Source of the DNA: Arthrobacter sp. ZGTC131
GTDB taxonomy: Bacteria > Actinomycetota > Actinomycetes > Actinomycetales > Micrococcaceae
Length of the DNA: 64,000 nucleotides
Direction: 5' to 3'
NCBI RefSeq assembly: GCF_002929275.1
Contig: NZ_PJIK01000017.1
Coordinates: 1-64,000 of the forward strand
Position numbers and translations under genes: made by a program. Below are positions 25,274 through 33,187 of the stretch, in pieces. Under the pieces are notes generated by a model, which was not told where the DNA came from, made no database searches, and saw only the letters and a list, made by a program, of their open reading frames with translations. Every line of letters begins with the position of its first letter. Position 1 is the first letter of the stretch.

Positions 25274-25952
25274 TACGTCAGGCGCCGTCAACCGCCCCGC
25301 CCACAATGCTCCGGTTTTGGTGATCGGGCTCGGCCGCTTCGGCTCCGCCACCGCGGAGCAGCTGGTCAAGCAGGGGCGCGAAGTGCTGGCCATCGAGCGC
25401 GACCGCACGCTCGTGCAGAAGTGGTCCCCCGTCCTCACCCACGTCGTGGAGGCGGACGCCACCAACATCGACGCCCTGCGCCAGCTCGGCGCGCAGGAGT
25501 TTAGTTCCGCCGTCGTGGGCGTGGGCACGTCGATCGAGTCCTCCGTACTGATCACGGTCAACTTGGTGGACCTCGGCATCGAGCACCTCTGGGTCAAGGC
25601 GATCACCCCCTCGCACGGCAAGATCCTGACCCGGATCGGCGCCAACCACGTCATTTATCCGGAGGCCGACGCCGGTGTCCGGGCCGCGCACCTGGTCTCC
25701 GGGCGCATGCTGGACTTCATCGAGTTCGAGGACGACTACGCGATCGTAAAGATGTACCCGCCGCGCGAAACCGTAGGTTTCACGCTTGAGGAATCCAAGG
25801 TCCGTTCCAAGTACGGCGTGACGATCGTGGGCGTGAAGTCGCCGGGCGAGGACTTCACCTATGCCCGCCCGGAAACCAAAGTGTCCGCCCGCGACATGCT
25901 GATCGTCTCGGGGCACGTGGACCTGCTGGAGCGCTTCGCCGCCCGGCCGTAA
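25266..25952 (+). CDS. TrkA/KtrA-family potassium uptake regulatory subunit
   Basis: 228-aa cytoplasmic gating subunit. An N-terminal RCK domain has the NAD/ATP nucleotide motif VIGLGRFGSATAEQL and acid ERD, followed by a TrkA-C ligand domain (about 140-228). No ATG is available near the expected start; TTG at 25266 is chosen because it starts the conserved frame, overlaps the upstream stop region and has AGAGAGG upstream. The low-efficiency start may set subunit stoichiometry. Confidence 0.9.
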   Translation: MASTSGAVNRPAHNAPVLVIGLGRFGSATAEQLVKQGREVLAIERDRTLVQKWSPVLTHVVEADATNIDALRQLGAQEFSSAVVGVGTSIESSVLITVNLVDLGIEHLWVKAITPSHGKILTRIGANHVIYPEADAGVRAAHLVSGRMLDFIEFEDDYAIVKMYPPRETVGFTLEESKVRSKYGVTIVGVKSPGEDFTYARPETKVSARDMLIVSGHVDLLERFAARP

Positions 25953-25989
25953 CCGGCCGCCACTCCGGCAGCCTCCTACACCCCTAGAC

Positions 25990-26017
25990 AGACCCGGGCA
26001 CCGTGGTGCCCGGGTCT
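25990..26017. terminator. terminator after the potassium-uptake operon
   Basis: AGACCCGGGCACC and GGTGCCCGGGTCT form a perfect 13-bp inverted repeat around two bases (in practice a slightly larger loop). It lies 37 bp after the TrkA stop and is also convergent with proC. Confidence 0.85.
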
Positions 26018-26018
26018 T

Positions 26019-26056
26019 GGGGTTCTGGCGTTGTGGGGTTCTGGCGTTGTGGGGCT
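26019..26056. repeat. two direct copies of GGGGTTCTGGCGTTGT
   Basis: A 17-bp unit is repeated in tandem between the terminator and the proC stop. Non-coding, probably slippage-derived. Confidence 0.7.
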
Positions 26057-26062
26057 TTTCGC

Positions 26063-26896
26063 TTAGCCCAGCTGCTTCGTCATCTCGGCCGCGCGGTCGG
26101 CCGCGGCACGTGCGCCGGCCGCGATGATTGCGGGCATGCCGCGCTCATCGAACGTGGCAATGGCGCGTTCGGTGGTGCCGTTGGGGCTGGTCACTGCCTT
26201 GCGCAGGACGGCCGGCACGGCGCCGGGTTCCGCCAGCATGAGCCCTGCTCCGGCAACGGTTTCGCGTGCCAGCAGGAGCGAGAGTTCCTCGTCCAGGCCG
26301 AGCTCGACGCCGGCAGCCGCCATGGCCTCCGCCAGGTAGAACGCGTAGGCGGGGCCGGAGCCGCTGATGGCGGACAGGGCGTCCACCTGCTCTTCCGGAA
26401 TCTCGACGACGGTTCCCACCGCGGAGAGGATATCCTTCGCCTGCTGGAGCTGCTCGGGCGTGCAGTTGGTGCCTGCCGACACGGAAACCACCCCGCGGCC
26501 CAGCTTCGCGGGAGTGTTGGGCATTGTCCGGATCACGGGCTGGCCGGGCGGGAGGGCAGCTTCAAGCTGGGCAATGGAAACCGCGGCTGCCACGCTGATG
26601 ACGATCGCATCGCGGGAGAGGGAGCCACTGATTTCGCGGGCCAGATCGGTAATGCCCACCGGCTTCACGCCGAGAATCACGACGCCGGATCCCTTCGCCG
26701 CCTGCTTGTTGTTGTCAGGTTCTTCCTCTCCGGCGATGGCGGTAATGCCGTGGTAGCGCTGGGCCAGCTCCGCGGCCCGCTCAGCGCGCCGGACCGTTGC
26801 CACTACCTCCATGGGGTTTGTGCCCGCTTCCAGGAGGCCGCCCATGATGGCCTCGTTCATTGATCCACAGCCAAGGAATGCGATTCGGTTGCTCAT
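26063..26896 (-). CDS. proC: pyrroline-5-carboxylate reductase
   Basis: 277-aa NAD(P)H-dependent enzyme catalysing the last step of proline synthesis. The Rossmann motif FLGCGSMNEAIMGGL opens the protein, and the C-terminal dimer domain carries the P5CR signature (SAISGSGPAYAFYLAEAM and the VAGAGLMLAE region). Length is normal for the family. It is transcribed away from the 505-bp gene-free interval. Confidence 0.95.
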   Translation of the reverse strand: MSNRIAFLGCGSMNEAIMGGLLEAGTNPMEVVATVRRAERAAELAQRYHGITAIAGEEEPDNNKQAAKGSGVVILGVKPVGITDLAREISGSLSRDAIVISVAAAVSIAQLEAALPPGQPVIRTMPNTPAKLGRGVVSVSAGTNCTPEQLQQAKDILSAVGTVVEIPEEQVDALSAISGSGPAYAFYLAEAMAAAGVELGLDEELSLLLARETVAGAGLMLAEPGAVPAVLRKAVTSPNGTTERAIATFDERGMPAIIAAGARAAADRAAEMTKQLG

Positions 26897-27012
26897 GGCT
26901 CCATCATTGCAGTTCGCGGTCCGCGATGCAGGCCTATCCCATTCACAGGAAGCTCACATGTTGGCCGAAGCTTTCACACAACATTGGGCCCTAGGTTTGT
27001 TATACCTCATTG

Positions 27013-27121
27013 AGGGTGCGAGTGAAGTGATGAGGCAAGCATGGGGATGTTTGCCTGGCACCGACGGCCTGCAGCAGTTTTACCCATTTCCTGCAGCAGG
27101 CCGTCGGTGCCTTCGCTTTTT
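27013..27121 (+). ncRNA. candidate small RNA ending in a strong intrinsic terminator
   Basis: An extended -10 (TGTTATACC) would start a transcript near 27013. It contains a CCTCAT/ATGAGG inverted repeat (27005-27035) and ends in a 21-bp stem with one mismatch (GGCACCGACGGCCTGCAGCAG, 27057-27077, with 27091-27111), followed by TTCGCTTTTT. No plus-strand gene lies upstream that would need this terminator, hence the RNA proposal. A short peptide reading through the stem cannot be excluded. I recognise no known RNA family. Confidence 0.4.
27057..27121 (+). terminator. intrinsic terminator, plus strand
   Basis: The 21-bp stem (single mismatch), 13-nt loop and T5 tract make this the most classical terminator in the window, oriented against both neighbouring genes. 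Confidence 0.85.
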
Positions 27122-27401
27122 AACGTGCGCACGCGGGGATCAGATCAGCGTGCGTATCAAGTGCCCAGCCAGCACGGAAGGATTCCCAGCGGGCGCTCAG
27201 GAAAAACCCGCCAAACACTCAAGCTCGGCCGTTAGAGTCGTTAACGCCTCACAAGGTGCGAGTGATGGAGCCGGTCCCTAGGGGCTGGCGCGGCGCCGGT
27301 CGGTTGCAGGAGTGTTCCCCCAGCTTCTTCTGCGAAACCGTCCGGCGCTTCCTCATTTAAGACGACTGGTTTTAGCCGTCATCGTTTACGGCGTCATCCA
27401 T

Positions 27402-28430
27402 TCAGATGACGGGCAGCGTCGCCGCGTGCTGGGCGGCGTCGGACTGCTGGGCGGCGTCGGACTGCTGGGCCCCGACGTGCGGGGCCGGTTCCAGCGGACC
27501 GTCAAAGACCAGCTGGTCCAGCCTGCGTAGGATGAGGCCTTCACGGAGAGCCCAGGGGCAGATTTTGACCTTCTTGAATTCGAAGAGCTCGAGCGCCGCC
27601 TCCGCCACGAGCGCCCCGGCGAGGAGCTGGTTGGCACGGGCCTCAGATACTCCCGGCAGGTGCAGCCTGTCCTCCGTTTTCATGGCCGAAATCCGCTGTG
27701 CCCAGATTCCGAGGTCTGTGGCGTTCAGTTCCCGCTTGACGTATGGGCCGGCCGCGCTAGGCGCAGCACCGGCAATCCGCGCCAGCGAACGGAACGTCTT
27801 GGATGTCCCGGCCACCAGGTTGGCACGGCCGATCGCGTCGAAGCTTCGGACCGCAGGCTTGAGCGTTGCACGGATGTAGCGCCGGAGTTCCTTCACGCTC
27901 TTCGCCGAGGGCGGATCCTCGTGCAGCCAGTCCCGTGTGAGGCGGCTGGCGCCCAAGGGCACTGACGTGGCCAGTTCCGGCAGCTCGTCCTGGCCGGAGG
28001 CCATTTCGAAGGAACCGCCGCCGATGTCCAGGTTCAGGATGGGCCCGGCGCCCCAGCCGTACCAGCGGCGGACGGCGAAGAACGTCATGGACGCTTCCTC
28101 GCTGCCGGTCAGTTCCTGCAGGGTGACTGTGGTTTCGTGCTTGACGCGAGCCAGCACAGCGGGGCCGTTGGTGGCCTCGCGGATAGCGGACGTACAGAAG
28201 GCGAGAAGGTCGTCCGCCCTGTGCCTCGCGGCGAACTCCCAGGCTTCTAGGACGAATTCCGTCAGCTCATGCTGCCCGGCGTCGGTGATGTTGCCGTCGC
28301 CGTCGAGGTACTGCACGAGCGACAGGGGCCGCTTATGTGAAGCAAAAGGTACCGGCCGCGCGCCGGGATGGGCGTCAACGAGCAGGAGGTGGACAGTATT
28401 GGACCCGATATCGAGGACGCCTAGCCGCAT
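27402..28430 (-). CDS. Ppx/GppA-family phosphatase
   Basis: 342-aa exopolyphosphatase/pppGpp-phosphatase-family protein of the actin-like ATPase fold. LGVLDIGSNTVHLLLVD is the phosphate-1 motif and NLDIGGGSFEMA the phosphate-2 motif. It is the short, two-domain form common in actinobacteria. The C-terminal tail carries a QQSDAAQQSDAAQHAA repeat encoded by an 18-bp tandem repeat. An AATAAT hexamer 6 nt before the ATG is consistent with leaderless transcription. Confidence 0.92.
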   Translation of the reverse strand: MRLGVLDIGSNTVHLLLVDAHPGARPVPFASHKRPLSLVQYLDGDGNITDAGQHELTEFVLEAWEFAARHRADDLLAFCTSAIREATNGPAVLARVKHETTVTLQELTGSEEASMTFFAVRRWYGWGAGPILNLDIGGGSFEMASGQDELPELATSVPLGASRLTRDWLHEDPPSAKSVKELRRYIRATLKPAVRSFDAIGRANLVAGTSKTFRSLARIAGAAPSAAGPYVKRELNATDLGIWAQRISAMKTEDRLHLPGVSEARANQLLAGALVAEAALELFEFKKVKICPWALREGLILRRLDQLVFDGPLEPAPHVGAQQSDAAQQSDAAQHAATLPVI

Positions 28431-28508
28431 CCTGCCATTATTCCCCGCGGAGGAGCAGGAGGTGTAACCGGGCCATCACATTTCGGCGGTCCCGTTTCCC
28501 GGGCCGGG

Positions 28509-28958
28509 CTATTCGCCTTCGAGGCCGGCGGGGTTGGCGTCCGCTTCGTCGGCGCGCTTGAAGTCCCGCTTGATGTTGGCGATGCCTTCCGGGTTGATCT
28601 CAAAGCCGTACGCTGCGCCGGGGTTGATGACCATGCCGAGTTCGTCCCCGATGTTCGCAATGATGGCCGCGCCCTGGGTGCCCAGTACGTTCGGGGCAGC
28701 TTCAAGGTACTGCTCATCGACGCGGCTCGGGTGCGAGAAGACGGCCAGGACTGGCTGGCCCTCCGCGTTACCAAGCACCAGCGGCTCGACCTGGGAGTCT
28801 TCGCCTTCGAGGGTGTCGGAGCTGATGATGTAGACCTCGTTGTTGAGGAAGGAGAGGATGACGTCCACCGGGTTGGCGTCCGGCTGGTCTCCGCGGGCCA
28901 GCTTCTCCTCGAGGTCGTTCAGCGGCGTGGTGTCTGCGGGTCCAAGCTGTTCAGTCAT
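28509..28958 (-). CDS. SseB-like protein
   Basis: 149-aa soluble acidic protein with an SseB N-terminal-type domain: FLNNEVYIISSDTLEG, PVLAVFSHPSRVDEQY and the GMVINPGAAYGFEINPEGI block that defines the family. The function is unknown; in E. coli, SseB affects serine sensitivity. It sits between ppx (78 bp downstream) and topA. Confidence 0.85.
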   Translation of the reverse strand: MTEQLGPADTTPLNDLEEKLARGDQPDANPVDVILSFLNNEVYIISSDTLEGEDSQVEPLVLGNAEGQPVLAVFSHPSRVDEQYLEAAPNVLGTQGAAIIANIGDELGMVINPGAAYGFEINPEGIANIKRDFKRADEADANPAGLEGE

Positions 28959-29088
28959 GTATCTACTCGACCACGTTGAGCACAGCGGCGCAATTCCTAG
29001 CCGGGTGCACCCGCGCCGAAGTCCGCCCCTGAGCGCGGGTCGAGCCTGTCCAGTCCTTGGTTTCGATCGCCACCCAGCCGCCCTGACC

Positions 29089-31812
29089 TTACTTCTTGGC
29101 CGCTGCCTTCTTGGCGGGGGCCTTGCGCGTGGTGGTGCGCTTGACCGGGCCCTTGGCCCGTTTCTCCGCCAGGAGTTCGACGGCCTGTTCCCGGGTCAGT
29201 TCCTCCAGCGAGGTGCTCCTGGGCACGGTGATGTTGGTGACGCCGTCGGTGATGTACGGGCCGAAACGGCCTTCCTTCACCACGATGTTTTTCTCCGAGA
29301 CCGGGTCCGGGCCGAACTCCGCCAGCGGCGGCACAGCGGCGCGGGCACCGCGCTGTTTGGGCTGGGAGTAGATCTCCAGCGCCTGCTCCAGCGTGATCGT
29401 GAAGATTTCCTCTTCGGAGCCGATGGAGCGCGAGTCCGTGCCCTTCTTCAGGTACGGGCCGAAGCGGCCGTTCTGCACCGTGATCGGGTTCCCCTCGGCA
29501 TCCTGTCCCAGGACCCGCGGAAGGCTCATCAGCTGCAGCGCCTCGTCGAGGGTGATGGTGTCCACGCTCATCGACGCAAACAGCGAACCGGTGCGGGGCT
29601 TGGCCTTGACGGGCTTCTTCGGCGGCTTCGGCTTGCCGTTCTTGTAGTACTCAACGGGCTGGTTGGCCAGCTGTTCCTCAGTCATCTCCGGGATGACCTC
29701 GGTGACGTAGGCACCGTAGCGTCCGTTCTTCGCCACCACGGTATGCCCGGTGTGCGGGTCGGCGCCCAGGACCCGTTCCTCCGGTGCGGCGGTTTCCATG
29801 AGCTCCACGGCCTTGGCGGCGGTGAGTTCATCCGGTGCAAGGTCCTCGGGAACGTTGGCGCGTGCAGATTCCACCACCTCGCCGGTCTTGGGATCGACCG
29901 TGGGGACGGAGCTTTCCAGGTAGGGCCCGAACTTTCCGACGCGCAGGGTGATGCCGTCCGCGATGGGCACCGAGTTGATTTCCCGGGCATCGATCTCGCC
30001 CAGGTTGTTCACGATGCTCAGCAGGCCCGGATCGGCGTCTTCACCGTAGTAGAAGTGCTTAAGCCAGGCGGCGCCCACGGCCTGTCCGTTGGCGATCTTG
30101 TCGAGGTCGCCTTCCATGTCTGCCGTGAATTCGTAGTCCACGTAATCCGTGAAGTGCTGCTCCAGCAGCCGGATCACGGAGAATGCGATCCAGCTGGGGA
30201 CCAGGGCTGACCCCTGCTTCCGGACGTAGCCGCGGTCCTGGATGGTGGAGATCGTGGACGCGTACGTGGACGGGCGTCCGATGCCCTTCTTTTCCAGCTC
30301 GGCCGTCAGGGAGGCTTCGGTGAAGCGCGGCGGCGGCGAGGTCTCGTGGCCTACGGCGATGATGTCCGATGCGGTGAGGGAGTCGTCCTTGGCCACGTTG
30401 GGCAGGCGGCGCGCTTCCTCGGACTCGTCGTCTCCGCGGCTTTCGTCCTTGCCTTCCTCATAGGCGGCGAGGAAACCGGGGAAGGTGATGACGGTGCCGG
30501 CGGCCGAGAACTCCGCGTCGCGGCCGTCGGAAGCCACGGCACCCAACCGGATGGTGGCCGTGGATCCCTTGGCGTCGCCCATCTGCGAGGCCACGGTGCG
30601 CTTCCAGATCAGCTCGTACAGCCGGAATTCGTCGCCGCTGAGCTGCTTGGCAACCTGCGCAGGGGTGCGGAAGGAGTCACCGGCGGGACGGATGGCCTCG
30701 TGGGCCTCCTGCGCGTTCGCGGCCTTGCTGGTGTAGACGCGGGGCGACTGCGGAACATACTCGGGACCGTACAGCTCGGAGGCCTGGCGCCGGGCGGCCG
30801 TGACGGCCTCGTCGCTCAGCGCCGAAGAATCGGTACGCATATAGGTGATGTAGCCGTTTTCATACAGGCGCTGGGCAACCTGCATGGTGCTCTTGGACGA
30901 GAAGCGCAGCTTGCGGCCCGCCTCCTGCTGGAGCGTGGAGGTGGTGAACGGGGCGGCCGGACGGCGGGTGTAGGGCTTGGTGTCGACGGAGCGGACGCGG
31001 AAATCGGCGTCCTGCAGTGCTGCCGCCAGGGACGTGGCGAGTTCCTCGTTGAGGTGGGCCACATTGCGGGAGGTGAGTTCGCCGTCGTCGTTAAAGTCAC
31101 GGCCGGTGGCGACCTTGGCGCCGTCAACCGCGGCGAGCTTGGCCTTGAAGGAGCCGGAATCGGCACCGAACTGTCCGGTCAGGTCCCAGTAGGACGCAGA
31201 CTTGAAGGCCATGCGCTCCCGCTCGCGGTCAACCACCATGCGGGTCACCACGGACTGCACTCGGCCGGCGGACAGGCCGCGCGCCACCTTGCGCCACAGC
31301 ACCGGGGAAATCTCGTAACCGTAGAGGCGGTCCAGGATGCGGCGGGTCTCCTGTGCGTCCACCAGGGCCGCATCGACATCGCGCAGGTTGTCCATGGCGC
31401 GGTGGATGGCTTCCTTAGTGATTTCACCGAAGGTCATCCGGTACACCGGAACCTTGGGCTTCAGGACCTCCAGCAGGTGCCACGCGATGGCCTCGCCCTC
31501 GCGGTCCCCATCGGTTGCGAGATAGAGGGCGTCGGCGTCCTTGAGCTGGGCCTTGAGTTCGGCCACCTTTTTCTTCTTGTCCGGGGACACAACGTAGTAC
31601 GGCTTGAAGCCGTTTTCGACGTCGACGGCGAACTTGCCCACGGAGGTCTTCTTCAGCTCAGCGGGGAGTTCCGACGGCTGCGGCAGGTCGCGAATGTGAC
31701 CGATGGAGGCCTCAACAATGAAGCCCTCGCCCAGGTACTTGGCGATGGTCTTGCTCTTGGCCGGAGACTCCACGATCACGAGTTTCTTGCCGGTTTTGGC
31801 CTTGCTTGGCAC
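29089..31812 (-). CDS. topA: type I DNA topoisomerase
   Basis: 907-aa enzyme relaxing negative supercoils. A Toprim domain (KLVIVESPAKSKTIAKYLG, DGDREGEAIAWHLLE) is followed by the cleavage domain with the active-site Tyr in YITYMRTDSSALSDEAV and by IGRPSTYASTI. Instead of Cys zinc fingers the C-terminus has four GRFGPY-type repeats (KFGPYLESS, GRYGAYVTE, GRFGPYLKKG, GRFGPYITDG) and a Lys/Ala-rich tail, as usual in actinobacteria. The start is GTG at 31812 after AGGAG; the in-frame extension to 31854 is rejected. Confidence 0.96.
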   Translation of the reverse strand: MPSKAKTGKKLVIVESPAKSKTIAKYLGEGFIVEASIGHIRDLPQPSELPAELKKTSVGKFAVDVENGFKPYYVVSPDKKKKVAELKAQLKDADALYLATDGDREGEAIAWHLLEVLKPKVPVYRMTFGEITKEAIHRAMDNLRDVDAALVDAQETRRILDRLYGYEISPVLWRKVARGLSAGRVQSVVTRMVVDRERERMAFKSASYWDLTGQFGADSGSFKAKLAAVDGAKVATGRDFNDDGELTSRNVAHLNEELATSLAAALQDADFRVRSVDTKPYTRRPAAPFTTSTLQQEAGRKLRFSSKSTMQVAQRLYENGYITYMRTDSSALSDEAVTAARRQASELYGPEYVPQSPRVYTSKAANAQEAHEAIRPAGDSFRTPAQVAKQLSGDEFRLYELIWKRTVASQMGDAKGSTATIRLGAVASDGRDAEFSAAGTVITFPGFLAAYEEGKDESRGDDESEEARRLPNVAKDDSLTASDIIAVGHETSPPPRFTEASLTAELEKKGIGRPSTYASTISTIQDRGYVRKQGSALVPSWIAFSVIRLLEQHFTDYVDYEFTADMEGDLDKIANGQAVGAAWLKHFYYGEDADPGLLSIVNNLGEIDAREINSVPIADGITLRVGKFGPYLESSVPTVDPKTGEVVESARANVPEDLAPDELTAAKAVELMETAAPEERVLGADPHTGHTVVAKNGRYGAYVTEVIPEMTEEQLANQPVEYYKNGKPKPPKKPVKAKPRTGSLFASMSVDTITLDEALQLMSLPRVLGQDAEGNPITVQNGRFGPYLKKGTDSRSIGSEEEIFTITLEQALEIYSQPKQRGARAAVPPLAEFGPDPVSEKNIVVKEGRFGPYITDGVTNITVPRSTSLEELTREQAVELLAEKRAKGPVKRTTTRKAPAKKAAAKK

Positions 31813-31938
31813 AGTGCTCCTACAGAAAAAGGTTGCTCGGGCAGATGAGCCCATATTGGCCTAGTTCACCATATTTTGGAGAATCATGCGCAGTCATGTG
31901 GAAAAGAGGTGGCCACCGTCACTGCCAAGCGGGCTTAC

Positions 31939-32643
31939 TTAACTCCCGCCGGATGCACCGTTCCGGGCAGCTCCTGCAACGTGGCGGTCGTCTGGAATCA
32001 TGGACCACATCGTGGCCGTCCGCTCGGCCTCCGGGGGGATGGCGTCCGGGTCTTCGAGTTCGTATTCCCGCAGCAGTTCGAAGACCCGTTTGGTGAGTTC
32101 GCTGCGCTGACCCGGCGTCAGGTAAAGAAGGTTGCTGGCCAGGACCACCGCCGACGACGCCTCGGGAGCCTCGCCGCGCTGGCGCTGCTCGTTCCGGACC
32201 GTGGCGTAGGCGCGGGCGCGGCGGCGGAAGGCGTCCAACTCGAGGTCGATCACCGCGAACTCGGGGCTGGCCACACGCCCGCCCGAATTGATGGCGAAGT
32301 CCGTGCCGGCAGCCTTCCAGCGGCGCTCGCGGGCATCGCCGGCGGTCTCCGCTGGCACCACGATCCCCCACTTCCGGAGGGCACGCAGGTGGTAGCTCAT
32401 GGCACTCGGCGTCAGCCCGGTCTGCTGGGCAAGTTCGGTGGCCGTGCGGCTGGACTGGGTGGAGTACAGCTCGGAAATCACTTCGAGGCGTGCGGCATGG
32501 GCCAGCGCCCGGATGGCCTTGGGGTCGGTGATCTCCACTTTCTTTTCCGGGCGCTTTTCCGGGCGTGGCGTGCGCGCTAACCCCTGATGTTCGCCGGGAG
32601 TCATCGTGGATGCCGGCTCCGCGGGGGGCGTCTCAGTACTCAC
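31939..32643 (-). CDS. ArsR-type winged-helix transcriptional regulator
   Basis: 234 aa. A charged Pro/Glu-rich leader (about 38 residues) precedes the winged helix DPKAIRALAHAARLEVISELYSTQSSRTATELAQQTGLTPSAMSYHLRALRKWG. A helical C-terminal region shows features of the ArsR/PadR-like group with dimerisation helices. No ligand motif is evident. It is separated from topA by 126 bp; the target is unknown. Confidence 0.85.
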   Translation of the reverse strand: MSTETPPAEPASTMTPGEHQGLARTPRPEKRPEKKVEITDPKAIRALAHAARLEVISELYSTQSSRTATELAQQTGLTPSAMSYHLRALRKWGIVVPAETAGDARERRWKAAGTDFAINSGGRVASPEFAVIDLELDAFRRRARAYATVRNEQRQRGEAPEASSAVVLASNLLYLTPGQRSELTKRVFELLREYELEDPDAIPPEAERTATMWSMIPDDRHVAGAARNGASGGS

Positions 32644-32861
32644 ATTTCCAGTTTACCCAGCAGAAATGCGTTATGAAAGAAATGTTTGACATTGCCGCCG
32701 GGACGCAGGGCGGGCAGGATGAACCGCCGGCGACTAGACGCTTCCGGTTTGCCGCAAAAATACTAAGCATGCTTTGCTTATTGGGTAAGCAGACCTCCCG
32801 CAAGCAGTTCGCGGCAGGACCGCCAAAGCCGGCGGTCCTGTGAAAAGCCCAAAGGACAGCC

Positions 32862-33173
32862 ATGATTACCCTCGAAGAAGATGTGTTCGCGGCGGCCACC
32901 GCCATTGCCACGGAAGGGAACGGCGCAGGCAAGGTAGCCTGGGCGGCCGTCGATGACGAATTGCTGGCCACCTTTAGTACGCGGCTGCACTGCCGCAAGC
33001 CGATGCAGCGCGTCGACCGGGAACGCGTGCCCCTGGACAAGGCCCTCCATGTTGACGGCCCCCGCCGCTTGCCGAAGGGCCCGGCGGCAGAAGACGTGAT
33101 CACCTACCGCTGCGTCTGCGGTTTCACCATGGATGCGCCTTCGGTCGCCATGGGACTAGCGGCAGCCAGCTAA
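32862..33173 (+). CDS. conserved-looking hypothetical protein, 103 aa
   Basis: Not recognised. It is a soluble, small protein with AAAGGACAGCC before the ATG and coding-like third-position GC. It contains one Cys in HCRKPMQR and two in YRCVCGFTM, a spacing that could bind a metal or form a disulfide. It lies alone on the plus strand between two minus-strand genes. Function unknown. Confidence 0.65.
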   Translation: MITLEEDVFAAATAIATEGNGAGKVAWAAVDDELLATFSTRLHCRKPMQRVDRERVPLDKALHVDGPRRLPKGPAAEDVITYRCVCGFTMDAPSVAMGLAAAS

Positions 33174-33187
33174 CGCAGCCAGCCGTA

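Larger units (their letters stand above)
26897..27401. other. 505-bp gene-free interval between proC and ppx
   Basis: Both flanking genes are on the minus strand. Open frames here have no protein-like composition. The interval contains a plus-strand extended -10 (TGTTATACC, 26998-27006), a candidate small RNA with terminator (27013-27121), two GGTGCGAGTGA direct repeats (27015, 27255) and a small hairpin near 27375-27392 (GCCGT/ACGGC) that may end ppx transcription. Confidence 0.6.

Noticed and set aside
23861-25654. 597-codon open frame antisense to the potassium-uptake genes
   Set aside because: High-GC shadow frame: His/Gln/Arg/Gly-rich, no family motif, opposite an intact TrkH/TrkA pair.
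26820-27260. Protein-coding gene in the proC-ppx interval
   Set aside because: Frames cross the terminator stem, lack ribosome sites and have no protein-like pattern; a small RNA is the better reading.
28840-30210. 456-codon open frame antisense to topA and SseB
   Set aside because: Shadow of the topoisomerase; composition typical of antisense frames in GC-rich DNA.
30346-31848. 500-codon open frame antisense to topA
   Set aside because: Gly/His/Arg-rich shadow with no ribosome site or motif.
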